Shown here one piece after another: positions 13,201 to 28,200 of a stretch of DNA of 64,000 bases. This DNA comes from Epiperipatus broadwayi (Eukaryota > Onychophora > Udeonychophora > Euonychophora > Peripatidae). The DNA is taken from assembly GCA_028023455.1 (NCBI GenBank), contig JAQFVV010006306.1, forward strand, positions 1,947,001 to 2,011,000, given 5' to 3'. A program made the position numbers and the translations under genes. Position 1 is the stretch's first letter. Every line of letters begins with the position of its first letter. A model generated the notes under the pieces. The model worked only from the letters and a program-made list of their open reading frames with translations. It had not been told where the DNA came from and searched no databases.

Positions 13201-16200
13201 AAAGAAGCCCGTGGATGGGTACAATACAAATTAGTGCCTCTTACTAAAATAAGCCAGTTAGAAGAAACTTATTGTATGAATGATTGCAGTAAAATTTATT
13301 ATTTTTTGATATCAGTCATTCAATCATTTTTTCGCTAATATGAATTTATTTATAGATTATTTATAAATTTGAGCAAAAATATGAAATTGTGAAAATTGTA
13401 TAATCATTTTCTAAATACGAAAATTAAAATAACATTGTTTTGTAGTTTAAAGAGAAAAAAATTTTTTTTTGTAATTCGTAGATTTAAATTCGGCTTTAAA
13501 AAAAAAAATTAAATAATAGTTGACAAATTATGCAAGAGATTGCTAAAATAAAATTAAAATATATATCTTATTACTTTGAATTTAAGTCACACTTTTGATT
13601 CAAATTGTAAAATCGGATGCATCTTAAATTCAAAGTAAACATTTTAGCATCTTATTTCTGCCGTCTTTTCATATTTCCCAATGATCATGTCTTTACCTTG
13701 TACTTTACGTATGTGCATAGTATTATGATCATTGATAGCAATTTATTTGTGATTCCCTGTTCTCATTTTTCTGAGTTAATCCAGTTGTTGTTTGGTAGCA
13801 GATATGAAGAATGGCGTCATATCTGACCATATTTTAATTTTGAGTTTTTTATTATCCATACTAATTCAAAGCCAATTTGTCACTCTCCAACAATTGTGTC
13901 TTTGCTTTATGCTCTACACATAATATTATGATCGTTGATAGCAGCTGTCTATAGAATCATGTAGTATCTGGACGTATTAGCCAAACAGTCTATATATAAT
14001 GCTGAATTCAAAAGAAAAGTTACATTAGTTCCTATCTTTTAATGTCTTGGCAGCCATATTGTATTTTGGGAAACTTTGATTTAAATATATATTTTTTATG
14101 ATTACTTCACTTTGCATTACGCAAAAGTCAAGTGGTGTATGTTATCAGAAAAGTAATATGCTAAGGAACGTAATAAAACTAAAAAAATATAGACATTATA
14201 TATTAAAAATAGTAAAAAAAATAAAATTTCTATATTTTTAATAAGCTCATTAAATTCCTTACAAAATTTCCAATAAAATGGTATACCACATGATTTACCT
14301 AAGATAATCCATCATTCCAAAATATCAAAAAATAAAGGCATTGATATTTTTCATTTTTTCTAGAAATCCCATAGCTATTCCTTCCTTGTTAGGTATCTGT
14401 ATAATCAATGAAAAGAAAGTGATAGAGAAGAACAAATCTAAAATAATCCTTTAGGTTGTAAATGGCTTGGATACAATACACGTGAAGCTAAATAGAAAAA
14501 CAAAAGTTTAGATTTAGTGCAATGTAGAATAATAATAATGCTATTTTTATAGTCCATCTTACTTTTCACCTAATGAAAAAGATTTTACTGTTAGGTCGCA
14601 TTTATCTAAAATATAAAATCAAGTAATTACTACAGAATTATTGTTTAAAAGTAATTAAATGTTGATGTAAAATTATCCTTTAGAACTATTCATGACTCTT
14701 CATCTGAGTCAAAGCAACAATGCAGGAAGATATTGTAGGAACTGGTGTATTAGTTAACACTCTGGAATAACACTAAGTGAGTTGAAGTTGAAGAAGTACA
14801 TTACCTATTTTAATTTCTGTTGAAAAGCAATCTTTCTTGGTTTGGGTCTAATCATCTCTCTTCTATAGTCAAAAAATTTGCATGCCTTTTTTTTATGCAA
14901 GCAACACAGAACTTTCTTTTTGAATATTATGAAACTACTAAGAGCATAGCTTGAGTGGTTAGATATCAGAAGTTGTATTTTTTACCTATGAAAAACTATA
15001 TGGCTGACATGATCATTATGACCATCTGCACAGATCCACAATTTGAACCCAGTTCATAATAGCTATCTACTGCAGAGCCATCATGTGAAATCTCTTTACT
15101 GGTTTTGAGCAATCATTTCATGTTATCGTAATTGTAATATTTAACGTTCAACTATGTGTTAGTTTAAATATTTGTGTTAATATAAATACACGTAAACTAT
15201 AAGATATATAAATACTATTTCTATATTAAGTGTTATCAACTATCACCTCTCTATGTATCTGATATTTTCCGCTAAAGTTTGTATCGCAATGGTCATGTTT
15301 ATAGATAACCGTGCTCACATATAAATATATATAATTGGGCTAAATTTTATTGCAATTTTTACTTATAATATTTGGCTTTTTTTTTCCATTATCGTCAAAA
15401 TTTAGACAAAATATATGAAAAGAATATCACAAATGACTTTTTTCTTACATTTTTCTATAAAATAATAACTGGGAAAAAATATTTATGAATGATTGAAAAT
15501 CTTATAATTATGTTTTCCGTAAAAAAATCTAATTCACTAGGAAAAAAAAATTGTGCGGTAAAGACAATCTCTACATTTATGAGCAAAAATGACTTGTTAA
15601 TTTTTTTTTTAGACCAAATCACTAGCAAAAATTATGAAAGAAGCTTAGTTTGTCAGTCCCATAAGGAGAAATCACGATCATTGCTTGAATCGGTCGAATT
15701 ATCCATTATTCTCCACTGTAAATTTTTCTATAATTATTAAACAATAAGAATAATAAAACTGGAAAAACAAAAGTGCTATTTGGAAAAATTATCATAAAAT
15801 CTTTGTTTTTTTATTGTAGAGAAATGAAAATTATATTGTTTCAAAGGAAAATGGACGCTGAATCGAACGAAGCAAAGCGCACATGCATAATGTGCATAGT
15901 TTTTATGTTTTTGTAAGTTAAAGCTGACAATTGCTATTTTGACGATACAAGCCCATTACTTGCACGCGCATAAACAAAATTGTCTTAATTATATCAACAT
16001 TTCCAAAGCAATATATTGTCCATCTTTCTAATAGCTTAAATCACTTCTTCATATGACTAAAATAAAACAAGTTCAAATTAATCATTTGTGATATAAATGC
16101 GTGTTGAAATTAATCTGGTCAAGTATTCACTTATTCCTCTTTTTTTTTTTTTTGCTATTCATGATTTTCTCTCATAGATCACCAAAATACATATCATAAG

Positions 16201-19200
16201 CAGAATTTAGATACAGAATGACATTTCTATGCAATTATCTGCAGTAAAAGAATGTAATAATTTAGGGGAAACCATCAAATGATTTGCATTCAAAGTATAA
16301 GCCTTCAGAGAACTTACCTATATCTAGCCATGATCCCTATATTTATTTAATATCAAATAGTTTTTTTTTCCTGATGATTAATATTTTAAGGAAGCAAAAT
16401 GAAAGTAAATTTTTAACAAGTAAATCCTATTCTTGGAATGCACAAATATAGTTTTGTTTCTATTATTACAAGATATATCCTGAAAAAATTGTATTTTTTA
16501 AGTAATTCAGTGAGTAAACATGAAATTAGGTGTAATGAGGAAATCTCTGCAAATTAAAAGTAGATATTTTTAATGATTAGGATGAATAGTGATAGATAAT
16601 TTATATATTGTTTTGTACACAGCAAAGGGGTATGAAATAAAATTATCTTTCTTTATTTTTTATAATTTTGCCATTAGCAATTTTATTTTTAAATTTAGAA
16701 ATACGAACTTGTAAATTTGATAATTCCTTATCAAAATTGTTTTTTTTTTTTTTTTAATTTTTGAAAAAACTGATGGTTTTCAATATTTTCAGGATTTTCA
16801 ATTTATAAATTTAAAATTAGTTTATTTTTAGTTCATTATAGTTGACATTAAAAATTTATTTTCTGGTATAACAATGGAAAGTTTATTTCATGTGGATGAA
16901 TATTTGTTAAGTTTTTATTTGCTATATGTTTTTTTGAATTGCTATAATTTTAATTTTAGACTACATTTGATGATTTACCTTTTTTTTTTTCCATTTTATT
17001 AGCTATATTACATACAAATTTATATCTCCTGCCAATGATAATCAATGTTTTGTTCATAATTATATCTTCTAATATCACATTTTTAAATTTAGAGTAGTCT
17101 CATGTTATATTATAATTATAGCAAATATACTTCTATAACTGTACAAATATTTATTAATGTTATATTTTTAAATGACATGCAATATCTATATTTCATTCTT
17201 TTTTGTTGTTATTTATTATTTCTAGTTTTACTTTAAGTTGTAACTTCAGTTATACACATTCAAAAAAAAATGTACTAAATCAAAATAAATCGCATCAAAA
17301 TCTGTAAATTTAATGCATTTGAGCCATATGAGTAACCATTTTTCCCTTTTCTAATGCCATGTTGAAAAGTATTATATACTTGCAGTTTTATAAACAATAC
17401 ATATTCTATTCTAATTAAAGTTTATCAACAAAATGCGATGTTCACAAGGTGCTTGGAACATAATATAGCAGATATTATGGCTACACTATATAAAAAGTAT
17501 TGAAGTTTAAAGAAACCATATGCACTGAAATACTTAAATATAAGAGCGGTAATAGTAAATTGTCAAATATATTAAAATGTAATATAATGAGCGTGCTAAT
17601 AGCTTTAAGCAAGCTTTTCTGATTATTTTTGTAGTACAAACTTAATAAGTTAAGTCATGTGATGTATGACTTGATGTTTTTAATATTAAAATGTATATAA
17701 ACTTATGTATTTTTCATCACTTTCACTGTAACAAAGCCATTTTGAAATCATGCCTGCATGAAATAGTAAAACGTTTTTATTATATTATTTAATTATTTAA
17801 TCATGATTACGCTAAATTTTAATGAATACAGATGTGAACAATAAGGAACTCTTCTAATTAATAAAAATTATTGTGTTTTTTTTTTTGTTTTGCTTACTTT
17901 AACTTTTAATTTTTCCAAGTCGCCAACTTGAATTTTAAAAAAAAATTATAACAAATATAATTTATAATATTTCTTCTGTTTGAATGCAATAAATATAAAA
18001 ATATGTACATTGTTAGAAAGAGCAAATATGAAAGAATGTAATAAAGCTGATAAAATAGTCATTAGTTCAAAAAAAAATTAAGGGAAAAAAAGATTTTTAA
18101 TACTTTTAAAAATTAACACAGGCAAAACTCTCCTTACAGTAATGCCACTCAGTGCCAACCAGAGTAATCAATGGATGCCAGAAGACTTGTGTATAAAATC
18201 CCCATCTAGTGCCTACTCATCCAATATCCCCAGACTAGTTTCTGGCTTGTAACCTTCGTCAGTGAGGAACTTTGGATCTGAGAGCATTGCACCTAGATCT
18301 TAGGATCTAATGCAACCCTCCAGCAGCCACCTTTTATCTCTACTTAACTACAAAACTATGAGAATAAAATTGAAAACACCTTAATATTTTCAATCTAAGC
18401 TCAATAGCTTATATAGTCATATTGGGTCTGAACCCAGTTCAGTACCCATACATTTTGGGGTCTTTGGCTCTTTAACAACCATAGCCACCACTATCCTACT
18501 AGGCAGGATTGATGTTAAATCACTAAACATCACATGATCACTATTTCTTATGCTAGGACATTTCTGTTATTAACACAGGCAAAACTCTCCATACAGTAGT
18601 GCCAACCAGAGTAATTAGGAAGACTAATAGGCAAACAGTCTATTAAAATATTTCTCATGATTTTGTTAATGTTTTATATTAACATTGAATAGTGTTTTAC
18701 CGCTAGAAGTCATGATTTATGAGAAGTTTTATTACTTAGAAAATGTTGATCTGAGATTTTTTTTTTTCTGCAAGAGATTTTTCTGATAGTATAATCTTTT
18801 GGAGGAATCCATGGTTACAGAACCAAGCTATCTTTATGGAGCTTCCACATAGGAAACGAAGAAACTAAACGTAGTGGGAAAATTATTGCTGTTTCGTGCT
18901 ACTCACATAATAAATTTGCTAATGGCATTATTGCTTATGAGTTCATAAGAAGTTTGAGCGCTAGCATCGATCCTGGGACTTCTCGATCCCAAGTCAGATA
19001 CTAATAACTGTGCCAAACCGCTCAGGGCTCAGTGAGGTGTAGTAATGGGTTTCTATTACACAGATCTAAGTGAAAAAAGTGATAGTAACCTGAGTTTGAA
19101 TAAATCTCTTAAAAATTTACGTGTGTAGTATTTATTTTTCAATTATCTGATAGTTTTGACTGTCTAGAAATCTTTAAAAGCTGTAAAATATAATTGTTGT

Positions 19201-22200
19201 TAAAACAGGCAAAACTCACTATACGTATTGCCACACCCAGCAAGCTAGAGTAATCAATGGATGCCAGAAGGCTTGTGCATAAAATCCCCATCTAGTGCCT
19301 ACTCATCCAATATCCCCAGACCAGTTTCTGTCTTGTGGCCTTCGTCAGTGAGGAGCCTTGGATCTGAGAGTACTGCACCTAGATCTTAGCCATCTTTTAT
19401 CTAGGTGCAGTGCTCTCAGATCCAAGGCTCCTCACTGACGAAAAGCACAAGCCAGAAACTGGTCTGGGGATATTGGATGAGTAGGCACTAGATGGGGATT
19501 TTATGCACAAGCCTTCTGGCATCCTTTGATTATTCTAGCTTGCTGTGTGTGACAATACATATAGTGAGTTTTGCCTGTTTTAACAACAGTTATACACAAG
19601 CATAAGAAGTGGTGGTCATGTGATGTTTATTAGCTTAAAATACAATTGTATTACATTATATATAAAAGGATATAAAGCATCATGAAAAGTATAAAGAAAT
19701 GGATGTTTTTGGAAATTATTTCATGTAAGTTATGTAAAAGGAATGAAAGAGTATCAAACATCTTCGAAAGATAATCTGAGTTGGTTTTTTCAATTTGAAA
19801 TTACCCTTTTTTTATTCCGAAGACACTAATGAATATGGTTATTGGCCCATGAAAAATTTAAGAAATACTCCAAATGAAGACTTATTATATTTTTAAATAA
19901 TCTAAATGTGTGTTTTGCATAAATTTCTTATTAATCAATTTTTTATAATTATATTTGTATAATAACTATGATCATTGCAGACCATTAATTCCCTTTTTAT
20001 AGACTTTTTTTTTTTGTTTGATTAGATAAAATTTTTATTCACTTTATTTTTTGATCTTGAAATGTGACAGAAAGCGGATGCTAAAGAAACATCTAAAATT
20101 ACCTACTTTTGGCATTTTTATGATGAGAAAATCTTTCATGAATTGAATATCATGTTTGTAATAAATATACGCTATTCTGATGAAATTTGTTTGTGCACTT
20201 GTTGATCGATTGGTTTTGCTCCTTCTTTAAATCCTTTTTTTTTTTTAAATTGTTGTGTTTTTCAGTGATGAGTTGACGTTAGAAGGCATCAAGCAGTTTT
20301 TTGTTGCTGTGGAAAGAGAAGAATGGAAATTTGATACATTGTGTGATCTTTACGACACGTTAACCATTACACAAGCTGTTATATTTTGCAATACCAAACG
20401 CAAGGTTGACTGGCTTACGGATAAAATGAGAGAAGCAAATTTTACAGTCTCATCTATGCATGGTGATATGCCTCAGAAGGAGAGAGATGCTATTATGAAA
20501 GAATTTAGATCTGGTCAAAGGTATGTGAAATTATTCTGTTTTTGTTAAAAAATTATTATATTTTAACGTAAAATTTATCCCGGCATAACATATTTTAAAT
20601 TTGTTTCGTTATTGCACTGCATAATTTATTACTTGTTTAAGATAATGAGAAAATATGGATTAGAATAAATTCGAGTGTTTTATGCAAGGTCACACTATGC
20701 TAGCAAGCGCCAATTAGAAGTAGTTTCAAAATACACGCCGCCGTAATAATTTATTATAATTAAATAAATAAATGACCTTTTTTTACATGCACAGTTTTGA
20801 AAACTGATTAAAATATAAGCAGAATATTACGCTTACTTATAAGAATACTGTAGTTAAAAAATTGATAAAATATTTATTTATAAATGAATAAATAATGTAC
20901 TTTTTTTTTTGTCAATTACAAAATATCTGACTTATGTCTTATTTTTCGATTCCTTGAATAAATATTTAACTGATGCCCAACTCATATTATTATTTTTCTT
21001 TCATGGGCGTCAGTATTTAACAATTTGTTGCTAATAAGCATATTTAAATTTTCAGGATGACTCGAAAGTGATTTTGCTTAATTAATGCCATGGCAACAAC
21101 ATAATTTTTATATATAGAAAATATATAATATGCAGATTTATACTTAAGACTTGTGTTCCCACAAAATATGTAGTTGATTTTTATAGAATATTTTTGATCT
21201 AATTAAATTCCATTTTTAAAATGTTATGGGAGATTTTAATATTTGAATTGGAAATTATAAACACGAAATTGCCGTAGTCATATTTAATTACGGAGATAGA
21301 AATGTGAGAGAATATCGATTTGACAAAAAATAAAGTTGCAGAAAAATTGTATATTATGAAATCCTTGTTTTAGAAAAATGCTAGGAGGAAATTAACATGA
21401 AAGCATTTAAATTGAAGGTACTTTAAGATTGGATTATATTTTGTCTTACGTAAAATATATTTCAATTATTTATTTGGAAGATTGATATCAATGCAAATCC
21501 AAAAGACAAAAGCTGTTAAGAAAAACAGTATTAGCAACTGATATCTTTAACCATCAAAAACCAATTAAAAGTACAACGTGAAAATTGTTTTGAAATTGCC
21601 TCAGATTTTAATGAGATCAATTAAAAAATAATTTTAGAACTAAACTGCACTACATATACCTGGTAAAAAAAAGAAGAAAGATTTCCCTAATAAATTTTTA
21701 GCTGAGACATGACATTGCATGAAAAAAAGAAGGGTATTAACATATTTAAAAATGGTCTTTCGTTAAGAATTGAATATCTGGAATTGTACAAAATAATACT
21801 GAAAGGAGTTGATGATATTATAAGGAAATAAATTGAAATAGCAAAGAAAAATATAGAAGAGAACAAGTTTATATGATAATGTGATATCATAATTAATAAA
21901 GGGGGTTGCACCATGAAATTTGTGAAACAATTTTACAAAGAGTTATATAATAATAAACAAGCATACCAAATAGTCCAACAGTTTAAAAATTTCAAATATT
22001 TTGAATAAAAAAAAAAACAGGGCAAGGAATTCAATCTATGAAGAATGGACAAACTGGTAGAATTATTTAGATATTTTCAAAAGAAGACCATGAAGAAATT
22101 GTTGACTAAACTATGTCAGGGGTGCTTAATTGGTCAATTGAAATCTATGTTAACTATGACATCTGTTTTAATACAACTGCCTTTATTTCTACATTAGATT

Positions 22201-25200
22201 GTAACAAATATGGTATATAAAATGATACCTTGATTTTGTATTTAGTGAGTCAGTATTTTCACATATAAATATTCTTAAAATTAAGAATGTTTTAAGTGAT
22301 GAAGATCTTGGTTAAAGATTAAAGTTAATCATTTACTTTTATAATCCCGATTTTAAAAAAAAAAGCTACATCAGCGCAATATCAAAAATTTCATTAATAA
22401 TTATATATTTTTTATTTCATTTCTCTTTCATTATAAATATTCATATTTACAAACATTTAAATCAGATTTTAATATTGTATTTTTTTCACCAGTTTTTGAG
22501 TAGATTATCTACTAAAAAAAAAAAAAAAATTTGTTTATGAAAAGGTTGAGTATGTCTTCTGTATACCAAATATCTAAATAATAAAAGTATTATAAGATGA
22601 TTGGAAGAATGCAATAATATATATTTTAAAAGAATTGTGTGAAGAAGTCGGGAAATTGTTGACAAAGCTATAGATTAAATATTTAAATAATAAAAATAGA
22701 CCAGTTGATTGGAAGAATGCAGTAGTGATGTTGGTATTTAAGAAAAGCAAAAAAGAAGATCTTAAAAATTATAGACTTATCAATCTTATATTAGTTTTAT
22801 TCATTAGAAGAACAAGATGGATTTAAAAATGGTTATGCCATAGTAGCGTGCATAAATATTAAAAGAAGTAATAAAAAAAATCGATGACTAAGTTACCATT
22901 ATTATTTTGGATTTGTAGATTATGAAAAGGCATTTGATTCTATTTCAGTAGTGTTTAAAGGTTTAGAGTATTAAGAGATTAGACCCATATTATCTATCGT
23001 AATGCAGTAGCAGTGATTAGACTACATGCAGTTCAATAATTCCAAATTTTTTACTACAGCTTTATATCAATTTTATTGTAAATTAAAATGGAAGATGAAT
23101 GAAATAAAAATAAATGAAGATTTCGTATGTAATCTACATTTTGTAGATGATAGTGTTTTCACAAATAATTATTCAGTTCTTCAACAAATATTTATATTTT
23201 TTTCTCATGTGTCATAGCATCAGCTGGAAAGCGAACCCGCCATCCCGGGACAACCGCTTGTAAAGTAGCCGTCGCTGATCTCTCGACCACCAATGCTTGA
23301 CAAGTTCTTCAACAAATATTGCAAGAGCTGTTAAATTAAAGAAAGAAAGTAAGATTACAGATAAATGCTAAAAAGACCTAAATAATGTTCAGTGAATTTT
23401 CCAAATAAATAAAAGTTCATAGTAATGAAATGGGAATTAACAACAGTAAATACTTTGGTTGAATTATTAGATGAAAACATAGTAACTGAAGGTAATCAGA
23501 GAATTAAATTTAAATAGAGCTCTTTCGGAAGAAGTAGCTTAATATTAAAAGGAAATATATAGATTTTGAACTTATGCTTTTTTTTTAGGTGAGTTCAAGA
23601 GTTTAGTGAAGAAAAAATTGATTTGCAGAAGTGGGGAAATAGATATCATAGTTGAAGAACTTATTTCTTGAGCTGTTTAAGACTAAATTTTAAAAAGGAA
23701 TATACTAGTAGAATGTGTGGTCTTTTGTAGTGAAAATTAGTTTTAAAATAAGGTTGAATATTTTACAATTAAATGCTAAATATGCTTTCTCAAGCTTTGT
23801 GCACTTTTTCAAGGCAGAATGACGTATTAATTATGAAAAAAAGAAATTGTCGAGAGTGATTCCCCCCCCCCACACACACACCCTATTTTAAGAATTTAAA
23901 TAAATTCTACAGTATAATAAAATATCTATATAACAGCAATAATTATATATACGTAAATAAAAATAATACAGAAAATCTTTTTTCGTCAAATATTTATTTT
24001 TGCCTTTTTCAATGTGATAGAATTATTTTAAAGCTTGAATAATTGGCTAATGAATACTGAATGGAAAATGATCTATTATACATTTAAATAGATTTTTTTT
24101 TCTTCTTCCTTGTATCCTTGTATTATTGTTATAATTGGTTCCAGATTATTTTATATATAAAAAAGATAGATGTCGCTATGTATGCAATGTAAATTAAAGC
24201 TTTAAAATAGTCCCATCACATTGAAAAGGGCAAAATAAAAAATATTTGCTGAAAGAAGCTTTTCTGTAGTATTTTTATTATATATATACAATTATTGCTG
24301 TTGTATGAAGATATTTTATATTGTGTAATTTATTTAAATATAGGAAAAACTCTTGTAATGGATTAAATTTCTTTTCATTTTTGATAATTTTAAGAATTAT
24401 AAGGTAATAAGAGGGCATCTTTTTTTCTCTCATAAAAATTCTATAATGTATATATATATGCAAGAAATATTAGTATAGTTTATGTCCTGCATAATTTGAT
24501 TCAGAACTGAGCAGTTTTTCATACATGTAGTATGAATATCATCTACTTGAAACTTAAAATTTTTTTATTATGGAGCTTAATCGTAAAATGGGTTTGCAAC
24601 TACAGGGGTCTTCAAAAGAAATGTAACCGTATGGACTGTTTATTTTTTCAAAAGAAATTGCACTAAGCATACTTCATGTTATATTTGTAAAATCACAAAA
24701 ATTGAAGTGATTTTTAAAGTTAGACCTAAAAGGTCGCACTTTTATATAATTAATAGGAATCTTAGGATTTTGTATAGCAAATTGGTTCAAGTTGAGGAAT
24801 TTCCCATTGGTGAATAGAATTATCTACTACAGGGTTACTAAAGAATCTGAAATAACTGTAAAATTAAAATAGTAAAACAGTTGCTTAAACTTTTTTGTGT
24901 TTCTCAAACTTAATTATAGTCAGGCGGTGGGGCTTGCATTTGATTTTTATGAATCAGATTTCAAAATAATAGGCGTAATCTTGCGTTTTTAAAAATCATT
25001 ACGTAATGATCGTAGTTTTAGAAAATATATTTTTGAACATCCTTTCAATTGTGCTGCTATTATTGTAACAGCATTTAACCATTTTCTTATATTTTAGAGG
25101 ATGGGGAGGGTGGTAAGCTTCGCATAAAAAATGGTATACTTCAAAATAGGTGTATGGATGTTTGATGCAGCCATGATGTATTTGTAAATGTGTTGACAAA

Positions 25201-28200
25201 TACGTAGGCATTTAATTTAAAGGCGCATTTTTACTTTACATTAAAAAGGATATTAGAGCTTGACGGTCCTTCGTTAAGAGTGAATAATTATTATGTACGG
25301 TCTCTATTCTATGTAAATTTATTTAGAACTGAAGTTTTTCATTGTTTGTCTATAATTTTTTAAAATATAAAATGTACTTGCTTTGAAATTTGCAATTTAT
25401 TTATAGTTTTAACTCATATACAAATCATATTCTCTTCACCCTCTGGGTGTGTGTGCTTTTTTTAGTGAGAGATTACCATATGCTTATTACATTCTTTAAT
25501 TTATTTGTTTTTAGAGTTAAGAGCCAAAAGACGGCATTCTTATACCATCGGTAAAAATTCTAATATCTTTATTTGTTTAGGAATCTTCTCCAATTGCAAC
25601 ATGGTAAAAAATATTAATTTATAAGTGGTCTCTACTCTATGTAAATTGGTTTAGAACAGAAATTTCTTCTGTACTTAGAGAGAATGCATTTAAAATATCT
25701 GATGTATATAATTTGGAACTTACATCTTACTATTTTGCAAATCCTTTTTATAAGTGCTAAGGGATATTACATTGTAATGAAGATTACCTACTAAAGATCC
25801 AATAATTTATATGTAATCAAGACTACTCTCAAATTACAAGACTGTTAGTAATTTTTATTCTTTTATTTACTTCTAGCCGTGTTTTAATTACAACAGATGT
25901 TTGGGCAAGAGGCATTGATGTTCAGCAAGTATCCTTGGTGATAAATTATGATTTACCAAACAATCGAGAATTATATATCCATAGGTAAGAGAATGCTTTA
26001 ATTGTTCCTTTTTCATTCTAATTTTTAATTTGAATGTTTTTGTATATTAATTTATGTATTTCAAATTTATGTATATTTGTATGCATAATGCAGTGCAAAA
26101 GGGCACTCAACTTTAAATTATAAAGAAGAAAGAAACCAATTTGTTTCTATATACAAACAAAAATATGCAAATTTGAATTACAATTACAAATGAAAGGAGG
26201 GAAGGGGGGAGGGAAGTTTATAAATATTGATGTTATAAAAAATAAATAAAGTGCTCTCTGAAATACAATTTGATCCATGCCATACAGTTAGTGCACTCAG
26301 TGCCAACTAGATCCTAAGATCTAGGTGCAGTGCTCTCAGATCCAAAGCTCCTCACTGACGAAGGCCACAAGCCAGAAACTGGTCTGGCGATATTGGATGA
26401 GTAGGCATTAGATAGGGATTTTATGCACAAGCATTCTGGCATCCATTGATTACCCTGGTTGGCACTAAGTGACACTACTGTATTGAAGCAATGGATCTGA
26501 AGTCCGATCCATGCTTCACAGCCATCTATAAACTTAGTTAGTATTATAGACCTGAATTAAGTTTATAGTCCAATATCAGCAGGGTTTTGCATTAAAGCTA
26601 AAATTAATTACGTTTATATAATTTGTATTTGCATTTAACTATTTCATTTTAAATAAATTCCATTTCAAGATTAAATTTCTGTTAATAAAAATTACTTGTC
26701 AAACCTATTAGTCAAACATATATATACGTCAAGCGTATATATATGAGTTAATGCAAAATTCTGCTGAAATAAAATGCTTATTTTACTATAAAAAAATAAG
26801 AAGATATTTTTTTGTTAAAATATGCGTATGATTTATTTTGAGATAAGCCCGCCAACATTTTTTAAAACAATGTATGTTTGTAATTAGTGAGCCCATTCAA
26901 GTCAAATTAAAGTTGGCCTTCTCTTTCTTTTTTTAATTAATAAAATTCAAAGTTTAAAGAAAGAAATTTAGAGTAAAAAAGTAAAAGTTATTTTTAGAAA
27001 ATGTTACCTTGAAACAAAGGAGCGTGTGGGTAGGCTTATCAAGATCTAAGATATACAAACAATAGAAGGTAGCTGACAAAGAGGGTATAAATAAAAGTGA
27101 GAACAAAAGACTTGGTTATTCAGAGTTTTCTTGCTGGCATTCAGATTTCTCTTTGGAGAACTCTTTCAGATTTTGCTTGTGGAGATTTTATTCCAAAAAG
27201 TTAGACAACTGTCGTCTTCAAAATCATGGAGAGGTTTGAACATGCTCAAGCTAAAAGTCATATGAATTTGATGGATTCTACTATGCTTGGCTAGGCAAAT
27301 AAATAGCTTTGCCTATCGCCAGGTTCCTAAATACCATCAAAATGCCATAGTATCCACCCAATATAATCTGAACTCTGTGCCATGTCTGTAGGACTTTTCG
27401 TAAAAGCATGCTACTTATTTCCACTTTCCTTGTCTGGACAAATACCTATGGATGGACGGATCAAGCCACGAACGCCGTAGGAAACATGACCAAGGAACCA
27501 GGACGGTAATCATATCTCTCCTCCATTGAACTATTTACTTTCTACCCTTTTGTTCATACCTTTCTTAATTGAATTATATTATGAATTGTTTTATTTAATG
27601 ATATTTGTAATGTAACCATTTTTATTAGACTAGTCTTAAATATATATATGTGTGATCATCTATCTATATTTAACCTTTTTTCCTTCGCTATTCTTTGTTA
27701 TTAACATATGTAAATATTTCGTATTCCATTGCGGTGTAAGTCAAAAGTTAAGTTTTCATTTAAATCTCTTTCCAATTTTCATTTATATTTGTAAAATTCA
27801 ATACGAGTAAGTTTCCTTTTGTTTGCCAACTTGATCTCCGCGATAAAGCTTCTTTTGTCCGCCATTAGCTTATTACGTATATCTGATTTAGCTATATATG
27901 TCTTAAATAATTTTTAAACTGTCTGTTTTTAGCACAAAGCAATTAGACAATGCTTTGCGAAAGATTATTATTATTGTACTTTATCGAGGAGATTCGAGTT
28001 GACAATTTTATTAGAATTGGGAAGAAAAGATTTAGACTGCAAAAATATTATATTGTTTAATCTGTTTTTATTGTCTAATTACTTTTTCATTAATGTAGGG
28101 GAATAGCGGAGGCCATTAAAAACATTCTTAATATTTTAAAGTCATTAATTAAACATATTATTTAACTATAAAAAGCTTGAATTTCCTAATTTTATTATAA

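Larger units (their letters stand above)
19196..19637. repeat. Family A head-to-head palindrome with two hammerheads
   Basis: Arms of about 190 bp run from TTGTTGTTAAAACAGG at 19196 to its complement near 19590 (GTTTTAACAACAG), separated by a short spacer at about 19389-19400. Each arm carries one ribozyme on opposite strands. Family sequence continues rightwards to about 19637 (CATGTGATGTTTA). Confidence 0.85.

Noticed and set aside
14940-15090. Possible tRNA-derived SINE (TAGCTTGAGTGGTT with a distant TTTGAACCC)
   Set aside because: A- and B-like boxes are about 95 bp apart, too far for a tRNA-like fold, and no target duplication was seen.
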